Program-made: the position numbers and the translations under genes
In this document: one piece after another, positions 10,501-25,100 of the stretch
Layout: each line of letters begins with the position of its first letter
How positions within the stretch are numbered: position 1 is the first letter of the stretch
The notes under the pieces: model-generated
Database searches by the model: none
What the model saw: only the letters and a program-made list of their open reading frames with translations
Told to the model about the DNA's origin: nothing
Assembly (NCBI GenBank): GCA_010279815.1
Contig: QEOQ01000204.1
Coordinates: forward strand, 818,297-882,296
Length of the DNA: 64,000 bases
Origin: Brachionus plicatilis
Lineage: Eukaryota > Rotifera > Eurotatoria > Ploima > Brachionidae
Direction of reading: 5' to 3'

Positions 10501-13500
10501 GAAACGAGTAACCGAAAAAAAATTTTATAAACTCAAATAGAATGAACTAATGGAAACTTAAATAACACAGCAATCGAGAGTTATTTGGCAAAGAGCTCCA
10601 ACATTAATTAAATTCACCTATGTATTGATAAATTTTTATGTACAGTATCATGATAGGCTTTAAGATTAACTTTTACGAGATGTTATAAAAAATTATTTAT
10701 TATTATATGAATTAATTTCTATTCAGAGAATAGAAATGCAGCTAGTAGCTTAAGTTATTTACCGGATAATGATCGCTGTCAAATTAGAAAGTTCTCCCAA
10801 GTCAATAGATCGATTGGTGTTGAAATTTTCATTGATATAAATATTATTTTCCAGTAGTTAGATACTTGCAAATATATTAATATAAGCGAGAGAAAGGGAG
10901 CAAAAATAACCATTAATCAACCTAAGCACCTTGGTGTTACTAATTATTTAAGCTTGAATTATTTCAATGTGATGAAAAATGTGTTTTGTTATTAAATAAG
11001 CGTAATAATTCCAAATTTTATTAAATTAAATTGTAAATATTTATAGTTTTATCCGAATCAATTTCATTTCAATGAAAATCTAATTTTTAATTATTTTTTC
11101 TATAATTTATTTAATTACTTACACTTTGTACTGAAAAAAGAGTTAAACGAAAAATAAAGCTATTTTCACAAATCTAAAGCAAAAAAATAAAAAGACAATA
11201 TTTTTAGCAGCATTTTTCTGCTTTTGCAGTTGCTGCTTACCTAATTCCACTTGTCCAAATTGAATTCGCCCTTTATCTTCGACCGTAATCAGTTTAAATT
11301 TTAAATAAAAATGATTAGGCTTATAGACTAATACAATTGGGGAAAGACTTAAAATTTCTAGTTATGAGAATTTAGTCATCGGTTTTCTTTTCAGCTAATC
11401 GGTTTAAAAAATAAAAAGTAAAAGTTTAAATAACTGGGAATTTATTTTTTTCAATCTATCTTAAATTTTAATTGGAAATAAAGAATTGCAGCTTTTAGAA
11501 ACGAATGGACCCTGAATTAATTTATACAAAATATTATTTTTTTTATTAATAATATGTGATTGCATGTTTTAATGTAAAATTTGAAAATATTTGATCTGTT
11601 CATGAAGCTAAGTTAAAATATTTGACGCTTGTTTAACGCACATCAAAACCATCACAGATAAGCTTATTCCTGCTTAAAAAAATCAATTTTAGTCGTACAT
11701 TTTTCCACAATTGCTATTTTTAGAATTAAAAATATTTCGATTTCTTCCCTTTAGAAAAGAAAAATTTCTCATTATCATTTCTAAAATTTGTAAGAATAAA
11801 ATTTAAAAAAATTAAATAAATATTATAAATGTTTAAGAATTGAAAAATAGTTATCAGTTATATTCTAATTTGAAAATAAATGAAGTGAGCTATGCAAACA
11901 AGGAGTATTTAATTGACATTTTTCGGATTGTTAATTTGAAATTAATCTCTTAAAAGTTGAGAATATCTTTATGAAAAGCTTAAATTAAAAATAATTACAA
12001 AAAAATTAATTTACTCGCGGGAGAAAATTTATTAGTAGCAAATAATTTGAATTACATTGCTAAAAGATTCAAAGTACCCAAAATAAAATTTGTATGGTAA
12101 ATTCGGCAGTGCTATAAATTATCTTTTTACATCAAGTATGTTTTTACTCCTCGAATGCTCTTGAAAATGTAGAATTATCGATAGACTGATCATCAAATTT
12201 AAAACAAAAAACAATTAATTTAAAATAATCGAACTTAATAGCTTTTTAAAGAAAATTGTTCTCAAAATTTATTATTTAATAAACAATAAACTTTGTTAAA
12301 TGATGAAATGCAGAGTTCTTTCTTATTTTTGGATACAGTGTGTGAACATTTGATGTAATCTAATCTTGTTTAGACATTTAAATATTGTTTAAAATTTATT
12401 ATAACCAACTTAACCATAACAAATATAATAAACAAAATGTACATACATTGATTTCTTTAATGTTTTAATTTTTAACATGATAAATTTAAATCAGAACTAT
12501 CCCCTTTTTTTACATTTATTAACTAAAGACTTATCATCTTCGCAAATTTAAAAGGAAATCATTTATTAAATTCGAAACATCACATTAAAAAAGCTTTTTC
12601 ATAGACTATAATTTATTAAATTAAAATAATCGATCAAAAAAACTTAAAAAATTAGAAAAAAAATCATTCAACTATTAAAAAATGAAAAGTCTGCGGTCTA
12701 AGAAAATTTTTATAATATATTTTTTACAGAAAAACTTTAAATATAAAATAAATTACTTCAAAGTGAACATTAAGATTGATTCATCTTTTTACCACAAAAA
12801 AAGATTTTGACAGAATTTAAACTTTATATAAAAAAACTGATTCAATAACATATGCTTCTTTTCTATCTTGCCAGAATTGCTTATTTCCTTTCAATTAAAT
12901 GTATGTATGATACATAATGTATGTATGTATCATCTATTTTTTGTTTTGTTGATGAATTTATTTGAATTTATCAAATAAATAATCTAATTAGCTGTTTATT
13001 TCAAATACAGTTTTTGAAATTTTATTTCATTTGATTATTTCAAGATCAAAAATGATTAAATGAAAACGAATATGATAATCTAATAATAAAAATCTATCAA
13101 TTCTGAGCAAATAATGAATGACGACCTAATAAGGTAATCTTTTTCTTTTTTTTAAACAAAACTTTCACATAAAATGATAAATCAATTTATCCGATAATGA
13201 TCAATTTTTTTTAGCCATTTAAAATTATTTTTATTAGTCAAAAAATGTTAAGTAAATGGATAAAGTTTTTTTGCACAAATCTTGGGGACTTTAAAATTAT
13301 TTTTCAAATAACTAAAAATTTCGAAGCTAAAAATCTATTTGAAATGATTATATGATTAAAAAACTTTAATTATGTAAATTAGAAGTTTTAATTGTCCTTT
13401 TAATTTTACTAATGAATCCTTACTATTATACCTGCTTTTATTGAAATCCAATTTTGACTGATTTAAAGGAATAAATTTAATTAAAGTTATCTTCGTTTGA

Positions 13501-14339
13501 TTAACAAAAATGTTTAGCCTTAAAATAAAAAATTTAATTGCAATTTAATTTTTTTTTTCCTAAAAATCCGAAAATTTGTTTAAAAAAAGGCAAATCTCTA
13601 TTGAATCAGCAAGAAATGATTAACATTATCTTCAATATTGTTTTTCATTATAGGAATATTTTTAAGCTTAAAAAAATAATGAAAATTAATTATTTTAAAT
13701 TGTATAAACAAAATTTCTCAGAATTTTTATTTTGACATTTTATTTAGATAAAAATAAATGGTTGTGTTATATCTATTACTTCGAGTTAAAAAAAAATCAT
13801 CTTTACAAATGCGTCTTTAGAAAAGCTTAAATTAGAAAAATTGGCTTCAAACAGAAGAAAATTTAAAAGCTACCAAGATTGATTAATTTCGAAGAGGAAA
13901 AGTTTTACAAAGCTGAACAATTAATTTAAATTGTTTTTTTTCCTCACTATACGTAAGAAATTTACTTTAAAACTTTCAGCAACAACAAAAACTAATGAAA
14001 ATTTTCTATTAAACCAGAATCCTCTTAGATCTACGCAGTTACATTCAAATCTTAATAATTTTTTTTAAATAAGGATACATTTATAAACTTTTAAAAATTT
14101 GCTGATTTATGCCAACTTATTGAAAAGCTAATTAATCAAGCAAGTTCTATAATAAAATTATGCGGTTTTTATTCAGATAAATGGCTTCAAATATTTTTAA
14201 AAGTCACATTGAAGAGTTCCATCTTCTTAATAAAATGCTTTACTAATGTTATTAAATTCAATTTATTCAATGGAAATATCGAGTATGTGTTGAAAATGCT
14301 AGTTTAATTCAATTAAGATAGTTGAAAATGCATTAAATT
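7521..14339. other. Gene-poor AT-rich stretch
   Basis: No convincing gene. Two short spots look more coding-like than their surroundings: about 10290-10384 (+), frame F-V-A-L-E-A-V-C-K-H-G-E-P-A-A-F, and about 11225-11290 (-), frame L-I-T-V-E-D-K-G-R-I-Q-F-G followed by a GTAAGC donor. Both are too short to assign. A 'tgtatgtatgatacataatg' microsatellite-like palindrome lies near 12900. The start of the stretch should include the GPCR promoter. Confidence 0.4.
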
Positions 14340-14455
14340 TTAACCATTCTATGTTTTTCTTGTGGCTGAAAGGAAGGACTAAGCTTCCATTCCAACCGGC
14401 CAAGGCTTTGCCGAACTATATTTTAAATAAAAAATAAATAAATTAACCATTCTAT
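14340..14455 (+). mobile_element. 5'-truncated non-LTR retrotransposon tail with target duplication
   Basis: The 90-bp insert 14353-14442 is flanked by a 13-bp exact direct repeat, ttaaccattctat, at 14340-14352 and 14443-14455. It begins in a GC-richer segment (ccaaccggccaaggctttgc) and ends with 'tatattttaaataaaaaata' plus an ATAA microsatellite. This is the signature of target-primed insertion of a LINE or SINE cut short at its 5' end. The same 3' tail occurs at 40533-40577. Confidence 0.8.
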
Positions 14456-16126
14456 ACTAGCACAACAATTTTCAAGCTATTTTGAATAACCTAATCACAT
14501 TAACAAAAATACAAAAATTTGAAACAACTGTATTTAAACTTTATAAGAAAAATTAAAAGAACAATAACTTTTAAAGACGTTTTAATAAATTATTTTAAAG
14601 TAATCTAGAGAGCGAATGCTGTCTCTATTTTGTTTTTTAAAAGCAAAAGATTCAACTATTATTAAATAAATTTAATTCTAAATTAATTTAAATATATTTA
14701 TTTTTTATTCTCAATCGAAAAGTAGTTTTGTAATATTAAATTTCTACCAACAACTATTGTTTTATTTTCTTAATTTTTAAAATGTATTTCAAAAATGATG
14801 TCACATAAATGATTTCATGAAGTGAATATTCACTTTTACTATTTTATATTCAACTTAACTCATTTAGTAACATTTTGTTAAAGAATTATCTTTTTGAAGA
14901 GTTAAGTCACGCACTGGACTTATTTTAAGAAATCTCATTTTTTTTATTTTTAAATTACTAAACTTTAGGTTAAAAAATTCTTAAATAATGTAAATTAATG
15001 TGTCACAAGAAGAAATTTTTTTCTCTTAACTAAAGCCTGTCTCATACTAGATGGAAAATTGACTTAATTTTTCAAAATTTTATTCATTTTTGAAAATTTG
15101 AACAAGGTAGTTGTATCAAATCGATTTTGCTTATGAATGAAAAAATGGCTTAAATCATGCCGAAGGATAATTAGTTAAAATATCATAAAAAGCTCCAAGA
15201 AAATGCGAAAATCTTTTAAATGAAATCTATTACTTGAGCTAAAATTAAATTAGATTTGAAGCTTATGTTTCGAGTATCGTTTCAAGTGCTGTTGATACAA
15301 ATAGCTATCTTTTATATTGAAAGACACATTTTTCTCTTTTTCATCTATTTATTTTAATTGAAAAGAAAATATTAAAATCAATTTAAAATTTTTTATTGAA
15401 AAAACTTATTTGATCATTTGTCGAATTTTCTTGGGCGGAATTAAGAAACGATGTTACTAAAAAAAAGATTCAAGAAGCATCACAATTTTCTGTCACAACT
15501 TGAGTGCCTATTTATCTCTAAGTTTAAATATTTAATTCATTGCAAAAAATAGATGCTAATTTAATTAAATTTTTTATATTATTCTAATAACGAAGCAATA
15601 AATATTTCACTTGAGCTTGAATTTTTTTTAAATAATTCACGATTGACTTGAAAAAGGACTTAATTGAATTAAAATTCTGCTGATAAATCGTGAACAAAAT
15701 TTAATTTTGGAGAACAAAATATGGATAAAAAATTAAGATTAAATGCTCAATGAAACCAATTTTAGGAAATGATTCAACTGTCTTATAAACAAAAAATGAC
15801 AAAAATAAAATTTTTAATATAATTTTTTCCAAAAGAATTAAATTTCAATTTTTTTTCAATTTATTTTATATGAAGAAATATTAATGATTTAATTCAGATG
15901 TTTAACTTTATGATATAATAACATCAATTAAAAAAAGTTATTTTTAGAAATATTTTATTGTCAAAATTTATTAATTTTTCTGAAAATAATTTAATCTAAA
16001 AATATTGAACATAACAAATTTATAAATTGACTTGTTTTGTTTTGATTTAGTTGATTAAAGTGGTCATTCTTTTTCATTATTGTTATTCTTCTAAAAAACA
16101 AAAAGTTAAAATCAATTAAAATTAGG
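14456..16126. other. Intergenic, downstream of GARNL3
   Basis: AT-rich with no gene seen. It should include the GARNL3 3' untranslated region; a minus-strand AATAAA lies near 15953-15958. Confidence 0.45.
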
Positions 16127-19100
16127 TTAAAATTTTTTTACATTTGATGAAATTATTTTTTGGTAAATAGAATACTGTTTTGGCATTTCATCTTGATCTG
16201 TGAATATGAATTGAGAGGAGCAATTATTTATTTCACGTTGAATGGTTCTCGTTGAATTTTCGCACAATTGATTAAACTTTTCTTTAGCTCTAATATTAGA
16301 GTGGTCGAGAAAATCCAAATTAATTTTGTATATCGAACAAGGTGGCTTTGAAGCGTTTTGCTTAGTCGGAAATGAAAATGAATTTGAATGTATTGAATTA
16401 ATGTAACCTAAGGATGGGTTAATTTCTTTGGAAATAATTAGAAAATTAAACTTAAAAAAATTTATCTTCAATACCCTGTTGTGTTGGAGAAGGTGGTGGA
16501 CTATTTTCATCAGATCCAGAATTTCTATCATACGAAACATTGGTGTTTGGTATATTAATCATAAATGGATGAAACTGGCGCTCAAAAATAGAAAAGTCAT
16601 TTGATAGCAAATTTTCATGGTCAGCAGAAAAAAAAATGTCTCTCTAAAAATAAAAAAAACATGAAAACAATTTTTTCAAGGCCAAAAAAAGAAATTCCAA
16701 TTCAAATCTAAAAATATCAATAAATTACTATTAGTCAAATTAAATCAATTATTTAATTTTAATAATTAATAATGGCTTGATAGAAATGACTAATTTATTA
16801 CATTAAAATATAAAATTAAAAAAAATGTTAAAGTTTGTCAAATTTAAATTTTAGGGGTATACCTTAAAGACGGATCGGAATGAACGGATATGGGTTGGCG
16901 GAACCGGATTATAGGTGCCTAAAAGACGCATTATTGTTACGGATTTTAGTTAGAACTAAAACACTAATAATTATTTAAATTTATAATAAATTATTTTAAA
17001 TAATATTCTTATATGATTTAAGAAACCAGATTAAAATATTTCTAACTTTTTTTTTCCTTAATCCTTGATCAAGTTAATTTTTCTACTGAAATAATATGAA
17101 TTGTCTGATAATGAATAGATTTTTTTTTAATTGAAAACAAAAACTCAGGAAAAAACAAAAAAAATATAGAATTTATTATATTTTTCAATTAATAATATTT
17201 ACTAACAGAAATGATATTTTCCAGAATCTGGTTTTTTAATATGTTTGTCTTATTAGGAAAAACATTAATGTGCCTTCTAGGGTCTTCAAGTGTCAATACT
17301 CCAGTATCGAGTATCGTTTCAAGTTTTAATTTTTAATTTTCCAGATTAATGATATCAAATTTTTTAAACAAAAATATTATTTTTAAAATCCTCATACAAT
17401 TATAAGTATTTTGATAATAAATTTTAATTGTATAACTTAAAAAATGGCAAAAATTTGCCATTTTAAAGCATAAAGCATTTTCTTTGAAACTTTTAGGCGC
17501 CTTATTTCCTAAACTGATTGTCATATAATTAATTTAGCTATATATTGTGAACCATTTTATCAATATCTACAAGATAATACACAACTTTTTCATTTTAGAT
17601 TTGTATCCAAATTGTAATTGAGAAAAATATAATATAAATTTCAAATTTCAAATTTCAAAAAAATATTTCACTAAATTTTACTTAAATTAAATATTTTCTT
17701 CAAATTTTAAACCCTCTTTTTATATGAGTTAGTCAATAACTACTTTTTTATTTGCCAAAATTTGTATTAATAAATTTATTAAAAAAAATTTTCTTTTTAA
17801 AAATATTTAAGAAATATTCATGAACATCCAGTCTGTTCCTTAGAATAAGTACTTGAAATCCGGATCAGCACTCTAATCCGAGAAAACTCTATTCCTCTTC
17901 TAGGTACTAGAAATCCGGATCTGTCTTTTAAGCAAAACCAAATTTTGGCACCTGAAGTTGGATGATGATTAAAATAAATCAGTAGAAATTAAAAAATGTG
18001 ACTCATGAAAAAAAACACTTTAAGTGATGGAAAATGCATAAAATTTATTTATTTAAATGTGAAAATCACATAATTTTATTTTTTTCATCAACAAATTAAT
18101 CAAAAAAAAGTTATTTAGTAGTAGTTGTATAAAATGCTGTGGGAGACTTGAGTCTCCAAGTAGTGGCGCACGTAGACGCCCCGCAATAACAGCTAATCAT
18201 CTATGTCGAGAGGTGGTAGAAGAAGCATGTTGATAAGGGAAACTGTCAGATGTTTCAATCAAAGACACTACTTTTTCAATAACAGGATCGTGAATTTATG
18301 GAACGGCTTATCAAATAAAATTATTAACTCGGAAAGTGTGAATAAATTTTAAAATAATTAATGGTATTAATTATCTTTTATTGATATAAAAATTCAAATT
18401 TATTTAATAGTTCAAAATTTAATTCATTCTATTAATTTTTGATACGGTTCGACGTGAAATATTTCAAACCGAATGAAGGCAGGCGATTCTGATGACTCAG
18501 CGTTCAAATGAATAAGTATTTTTTTAAAAACTAGAAAACATGAGTTTTCAAGATAAAATCACTTTTCATTTAGTTAATTTTTGTCAGTAGACCTAAGGAC
18601 TCAATGACCAGATCAGTAAAATTTCTGAATGATATTTATCAAATGGCCAGAGTGCAATTCTAAAAAATCGCCTTAAACTTTAATAGAGTTCAGATAAAGC
18701 TTTTAATTGAACTCCAATTTGAATTATGATTTGATACCTTATAAAATATTAGCTATTCACAAGTTTTTAAATACGATTGTGGAATTATCTGATTTCGATT
18801 CTCAGCTAAATCCTATCAAAGTATGTATGAATCAAATGATCATTGAAATATTTTTTGTAATTAGTTTTAAAATAAAATAAAAAAAAATATTTTCCAATAG
18901 CATTTGTAAGATATCTGTCAAATAGCAAAAAATCATTATACTATAATTTTTTTTAAATACAACAGAAAAATGTATTGGGTAAAAAACCAGAGTTGTTTAA
19001 AAGTTTCAAGTCTCAAGTCAAGTCCAAGTCTGGACTTGGACTTTTTTTAATGACTTGGACTTTAATTTGGAATTTTTAAACGACTCTGAGATAAACCTAT

Positions 19101-22100
19101 AAATAACAGTTCTATCTTTAATAAATCTGACAGTAACAAACTAAACAGTGTCATAATAGCGGCGGAACCAAAAATATTCCTGAGTTAAATACAAATTAAT
19201 CTTTATTCACAAAATTAAAATTAATGAAAAGTTGTTGCATCACAACCCAGCTACAAAAAAATACAAAATAAATTCTTTAAATTTTCAAATATATCTATTA
19301 CAATTCAAATGTCTTTTCGCAAAAGGAATGATTGTTTAATCTGAAACAATTGAATGTTAAATTAATACTTTATTCTTAATTTTTTCTACAAAACAAGACA
19401 AAAAATATGCTTGTTCTATCATAATTTTGTTAAGGGAAATTATTTTCTATAAAATCTTATTATTTTTTTTTTAATTCGTAAACAAATATAATTAAATGTG
19501 GTAGCATAACATCATTTGACATAGTTTTCTTCTGAAAATTTCAAAGCATTTCAAAAAATTTAGAAACATCCTTTAACAAGTTTTGAATAAATTTCGAATT
19601 AAAAAAATATTAACTGCAATTTAATTTTTAATTTAAATTAGGAAAATTAGTTCAGTGACGATACGAAAGATTTATGACGTAATTTCTTTTTTTAAAAAGA
19701 AAAAAAAATAAAACAAAATATTATGTTTACCTTGCTAGCAATTAATTTAATATTTGCCATTGTAATGCTGTTGACAAGATTGCCATTCACTAGAAGTCTA
19801 ATTTCTATGCATTGATTAGCAAAGCCGATTACATATGGAAAAACACACAGTACACTATAAGGTTCGGAATTCCATTGAAATTTAAAGTTTGAACATTTGT
19901 TATTTAGACTTAAATTCTGTGAATAGGAACAAGCTTGATCTAGCTTTATGAATTCTGAAGTATCTAAATTTGCATTTGATTAATTATTTGTAAAAAAAAC
20001 AAAGTGATCATAAATAAAATTACAATTGTAAGTGACTAGTATTTCCGGTTCGCTATTATCATACAAATCAACTATCGATCTTATGGTTGAAAGTTGATTA
20101 AAATTCAACAATTTTAGGAGATCTCCAGAGTTTGCGCTCAATAATTCACACCGGTTTTTATAACCAACAAGAACGTAATAATCGTCTTTAAATGTTTCTA
20201 TCAAGTTTATATAACTGGGCACATCTAAGCAATTTATTTCTCTCTTAATTTGAAAAAGCTTTGTGACATCACTTTTTAAAAGGTCAGCATTTTGAAAGCT
20301 TTGGAAAGATGATGAAGATGGAATATTTTTTTTGGAAGCAGAATTTGCGCAATTTATGCATGAATAACTCAATTTGTTTTTATAAGTGATAATTGTAATC
20401 TTTTTTCCACAAGCAGCAGCTATTTTAAGCTCATTATCATTTAAAAGTTGCTTGCTAATGGAATACAAATGGCATCCATTTATAAAGTCAAGCTTATTTT
20501 CTTTGCAGTGAAGCTTTGTCTTTGCCAACGACTCGTCCAGACTACTGTCACTGAGGATTTTGGAAAAATCATTAAGTTTAAAAATACATAATCGTCCTTT
20601 TAGGTCACAAAATATCATTAGACCGTACAAATCAGCAATGTCTATTTGTTTCAGTTGGACTGTTTTGTCAAAAATTTGCTTTATCTCCCATGGGATGGCT
20701 TCATCTATTATATAAACACCAGTATAAGTGCCAACTACAAGACAATTGTTCCAACTATCACTGCATAAAATGGAATGTTCAAATGACTGAAGAAATAATT
20801 TAGTTTCCCAAAGCTTAAAATATTTTTTTACAATAAATAACAAAACATCTAAATTTTTTAATTCGATACTTCTTTTTTTACTGCTCCTGTGGTCAGCTGA
20901 CTAGTCGGTGCATCTCCTTTAATTATTGTCTTCAGCTTTAAATTCTTTAGAAATTTTTTAAAAAATCTTTTATTTTTAATCATCGTTAGTTACTTGGCCT
21001 ATTCGCAAAAACTCCGCTTTTCGATATTCCTCTTTTTTTTTATTGCTATTTGAACTATCATTTATAGGCTCTCCGATACCTATGGAAATTGTTGAAATTT
21101 TACTCTGAAATTCAAACAAATATCTTAATAAATTTTAAAATAAAATTTAATAAAAATTACTTTTGCATTTTCTTTATCATAAGTTGAAAAAAGACTTGTT
21201 AGTATTGCTTCTATAGTTCGTTTGCGGCGCTTGCCAAAAACTGAATTATTAAAAGCAGACTTTTCCCCATTTATCACTAAAGGTATTTAAAAAATTAAAC
21301 ACAATCGATTTTATTTATAAGATTTATTAAAATTTACATTTTACTAGAAGAAATTCTCTAAATTCCTTGTGATTAGAGAACGAGGCTGGACAAGGAAGAG
21401 ATGGTCCAAATGGAGGCACAGACTGCTCACTAAAAATTTTCAACCTTTCAAAAATAACCGAGTTAAAATTAGTTAAAACAATTTAAAATTTTCCATGTAC
21501 CGGTAAGAGTTATCTTTTTTGCTGTAGGTTACCAGGGCAAAAATGTGCTGAAACTGAGACCGAGCACTGGATGGAGTAAAATCAGGTTCTTCATTATCAT
21601 CTTTATCTTGAAATACTATGGTTACTATATCATTTCCAATGTGTCTTTTTCTTTCAAGCTTTAAAATACAAATCAATCAAAATGAGTTCAGAAAATGATA
21701 AGTTTGGTACTTGTTGCTTAGTGTCTTTGTTGTATGGAAGCAAAGTGGACACATGGTACATAATTTCATGGCCCTCATATATTGTATAATATGAATATTC
21801 ACCGGTTGTATCGGCTATTTAATTTACAAATAAAACAATCAATAGGTTTTCTTTAAATTAATAAATAAAGTATTTCAAAAGTTATTTTTATTAGAGGAAA
21901 AAAAATTGATTAAGTGTGCTGGATTGCATAAATTTTTATAAAATTTAATTTAATTTCATGTCATAATAATTGAGATTTAATTGTTTTTTAAAGCCTGAAA
22001 AGTTGATGAAAAATTTTTGAAACCAAAAGTTGTCATGGTAAAATAGCTCAACGGAATCCAAATAATAAACATCTAAAGGTTTTCATTTTTATTGTGTCGT

Positions 22101-25100
22101 ATAAATTCTTCAAGCTGTTGGAATAGAGTGCACCTTTAAATTGGCAAAAAGTGTCTAATCTTCACCTAATTAAAACAAGCATTCATGTTTGCTTGTTGTT
22201 ATTATTCTTGTTATAAGCTGTTGTTTAATGAAAAAATGTTAAATTTAACTGTTTTCCAATTCAAAATTTCTATGGATTTTTAAACAAATAACAAAAATAG
22301 AATTCTTTTTTAATTTTCCTCATTTGTTAAATTAAGTTGAATTAGAAAAATTAACAAAAGAAAGTAATAAGTTTCGATTCGAGCTAATAAAATTTTCCAA
22401 ATTTAAAACTTTATTTACTGTAGCAACAAGCAAAACCAAATTAATGATTTGGAAAAAATTGATTTTTTTTGTGATTTTCAAATTCATAAATCTTAGGTAT
22501 CATAATTTTTTCAGATTTAATTGAAGTTTAGTTGTCACTGATTTATTTAGAATAACCAACATCAAATTTTATTAACTTAATCGCTATTATGGCAACTCAA
22601 ATCAGCCAATCGGGTGGAATAGCAAAATCTAACTTATCCAGTACAGATAACACATTGGCATTTCCTAGCTTGGACTACTATAAAAGACCTGCGGCTCAAC
22701 AAACAAATTTTTACTATCCTCAAAGTGCTCAAAATGCCAAAGAAAGTCTTGGTGGACAAGTTGCTGGGCCGAATGATTACTATCAAGAATTCGCACCAGA
22801 ACAAAATTCTTCCCAACAATTTTCTCTAGATGCATACAAAAAATCACCTGATACACCTATTGACTTTAACAATAATCAAAATTTCCAAGAAATTTCACAA
22901 TCTGCAAGTAACGATCTTCAAATGTATTTGAAGCGAGAACCAGATATTGAAACGCCCAGACAAGCGTACAGAAGAGCACTGGACCAACAAGTGGCTGAAA
23001 AAGAGCTTCTAAAATACAACATGGAACAATCAAGAATTAAAAAAGAAATGGATTTGGTAAATAATTACTCATTTAACAGGCGAAATGAAAATTTAAATGA
23101 GCACAATCAAATACCTGGCTATCAACCTTCATTTGCAAATAGACCTTTAGAGGAACCACATCTACGATTTAACAAAGACAATATTATTGAAAAACCGAAC
23201 TCATTAGTAGCTGACTTACCTTCATACGACCCAGTGAAGCACCGAAATGGCTTTCATCAGGGATACAATTATGATCCGGTAAAAAATTTTTTTTATTACC
23301 TTTAGACTCAATATAAATAAAATCTCTAGTAAAAAATTTAATAGAATTTTTGCAGCTTCTTTAATTTTTATTATTTTAACTAAAAATAATATGATTTTTT
23401 TAGTGGGGAAAGCCTGGCTCTGGTGCTCCGTTAATTGATTCAAATGGTCGTAAGTTTACCAAGTACACTGGGCAAGTATGGTACGATACATTAGGTCTTA
23501 CTTTTGATGACAGAGCTAAGTTTTATGCAGATAAAAATCGACCACTTACTTTGGAAGAACAAAAAGGTGAAATGGAAATCGAACGCCTACGTAAAAAAAC
23601 AGAGGAAGCTAATTACAAAGGAAGAACTGGAGATTTAGCAACTTGGATAACTGATTTGGAAAATAAACGAGTCAATAAAATAATAAACCACGGAGCTCAT
23701 CTGAATCATACTAATGTTACGAGGGAAAAAATTAATCAAGAATACGCTCGTAAAGCCAACATAAATAGCGCTACAAAAATTTATCATGATGAACTTGGTG
23801 CTCAACTAGAGGAAAGAAACCGAATGAATAAGCTTTATAAATTAAAAGATGATGTTGCAGGTATTGAGCATACCAGAAAATGGGAAGACTGGGTAAATTG
23901 AATCACAAATAAAATGAATAAAAAGATTAATTTATCAATTATTTTAAGTGGGGACGCCCTGGCGGTGGTGCACCCAATCCAGACATTCGACGAAGAGATC
24001 TCAAAGAAACTCTTGAATCTCCGAGAGAAAGCAAAAATTCATTCGAAGGAAATAGTTTACCAGTTGGTCCTTCGCATCTTAACATCAATAATGACCAATA
24101 TTTATATGCAAAAGGAACTGTTCGGAGCAATCATAGAAATCATTATGATAGTGTTCAAGCTATGAAAATGTAAAAACTAGCTGCATCCTTTTTTTTTTAA
24201 TTTTTTTAATTTTTAAATAGGAATTTTTTTCCTATAATGGATCACTTTTTTATGAAAAATAAACCAAACAAAAAAAAATTATACTCAAGCTTACAAGTTG
24301 TGTCAAGTCCGCCACGATACCTTTTCCAACTTTTCAAGCGTATCTTGTCACCAATTAGATTTATAAAATTTTCGAACTCGATGCTACCAAATTCTGATTT
24401 TAAAATTTTAATTAATTTTTAATTTTTGATCAATGCTAAGTTTTACCATTTGACAACATTTCATCATCGGTTAATTGTCCATGTCTAGCATAGACAACAC
24501 CAAATTTAAAATTTATAGAGCCTTCTTGCTCTTCCAAAACAAGAAGTTCTTTCTGTAATTCAGGGTCGATGATTTCTTTTAGTTTGTCGGCTTCAACTTG
24601 AAAATGATTAAGTATTTGCTTGGAAGTTATTTGCTTATTGTGATAAAATGGCAGAGTTAACTTTTGAGATCCCTTTTCAACCAAACGTTATTAAATTAAA
24701 ATTTTTTAAATTTTCTAGACCTACTTGTTTTGTCCAAAGAATGGCTTTATATTGAGGTATGTGACGATCATTTGCATCAGTGATCACAATTGATAAAAAA
24801 TTTATATTCTTGTTCCTGTCTTCGATCATATAGTTTTGGTGGACTTTTTAATTTATAATTAATTTAAAATCATTTAAATAGAATTGTTTTGAAATAAATG
24901 AAATTAATAAAAAAAATTGTTGATCCACCGAAAAAATATTAGAATATTTCCTAATTTAACCTTAATATAATACGGCTTGCTATGATTAATTCCCCAAAAT
25001 TTCTGACAAATATCCAATTTTAAATTAACCTTCATAGAAATGATATAATAAAATTTGGGAAAAGATTAAAGCTAAAGAAAACACTTATAGTAAGCTGACA

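Noticed and set aside
12900..12935. CRISPR-like or regulatory repeat (tgtatgtatg...)
   Set aside because: A simple palindromic microsatellite with no spacers, in eukaryotic DNA.
16127..16540. Separate 137-residue gene
   Set aside because: Its second part is the last exon of GARNL3; the first part is intron and out-of-frame exon sequence.
19980..19982. Premature stop making GARNL3 a pseudogene
   Set aside because: A 60-bp GT-AG intron (20023-19964) removes it and restores the conserved T-Y-N-Y junction.
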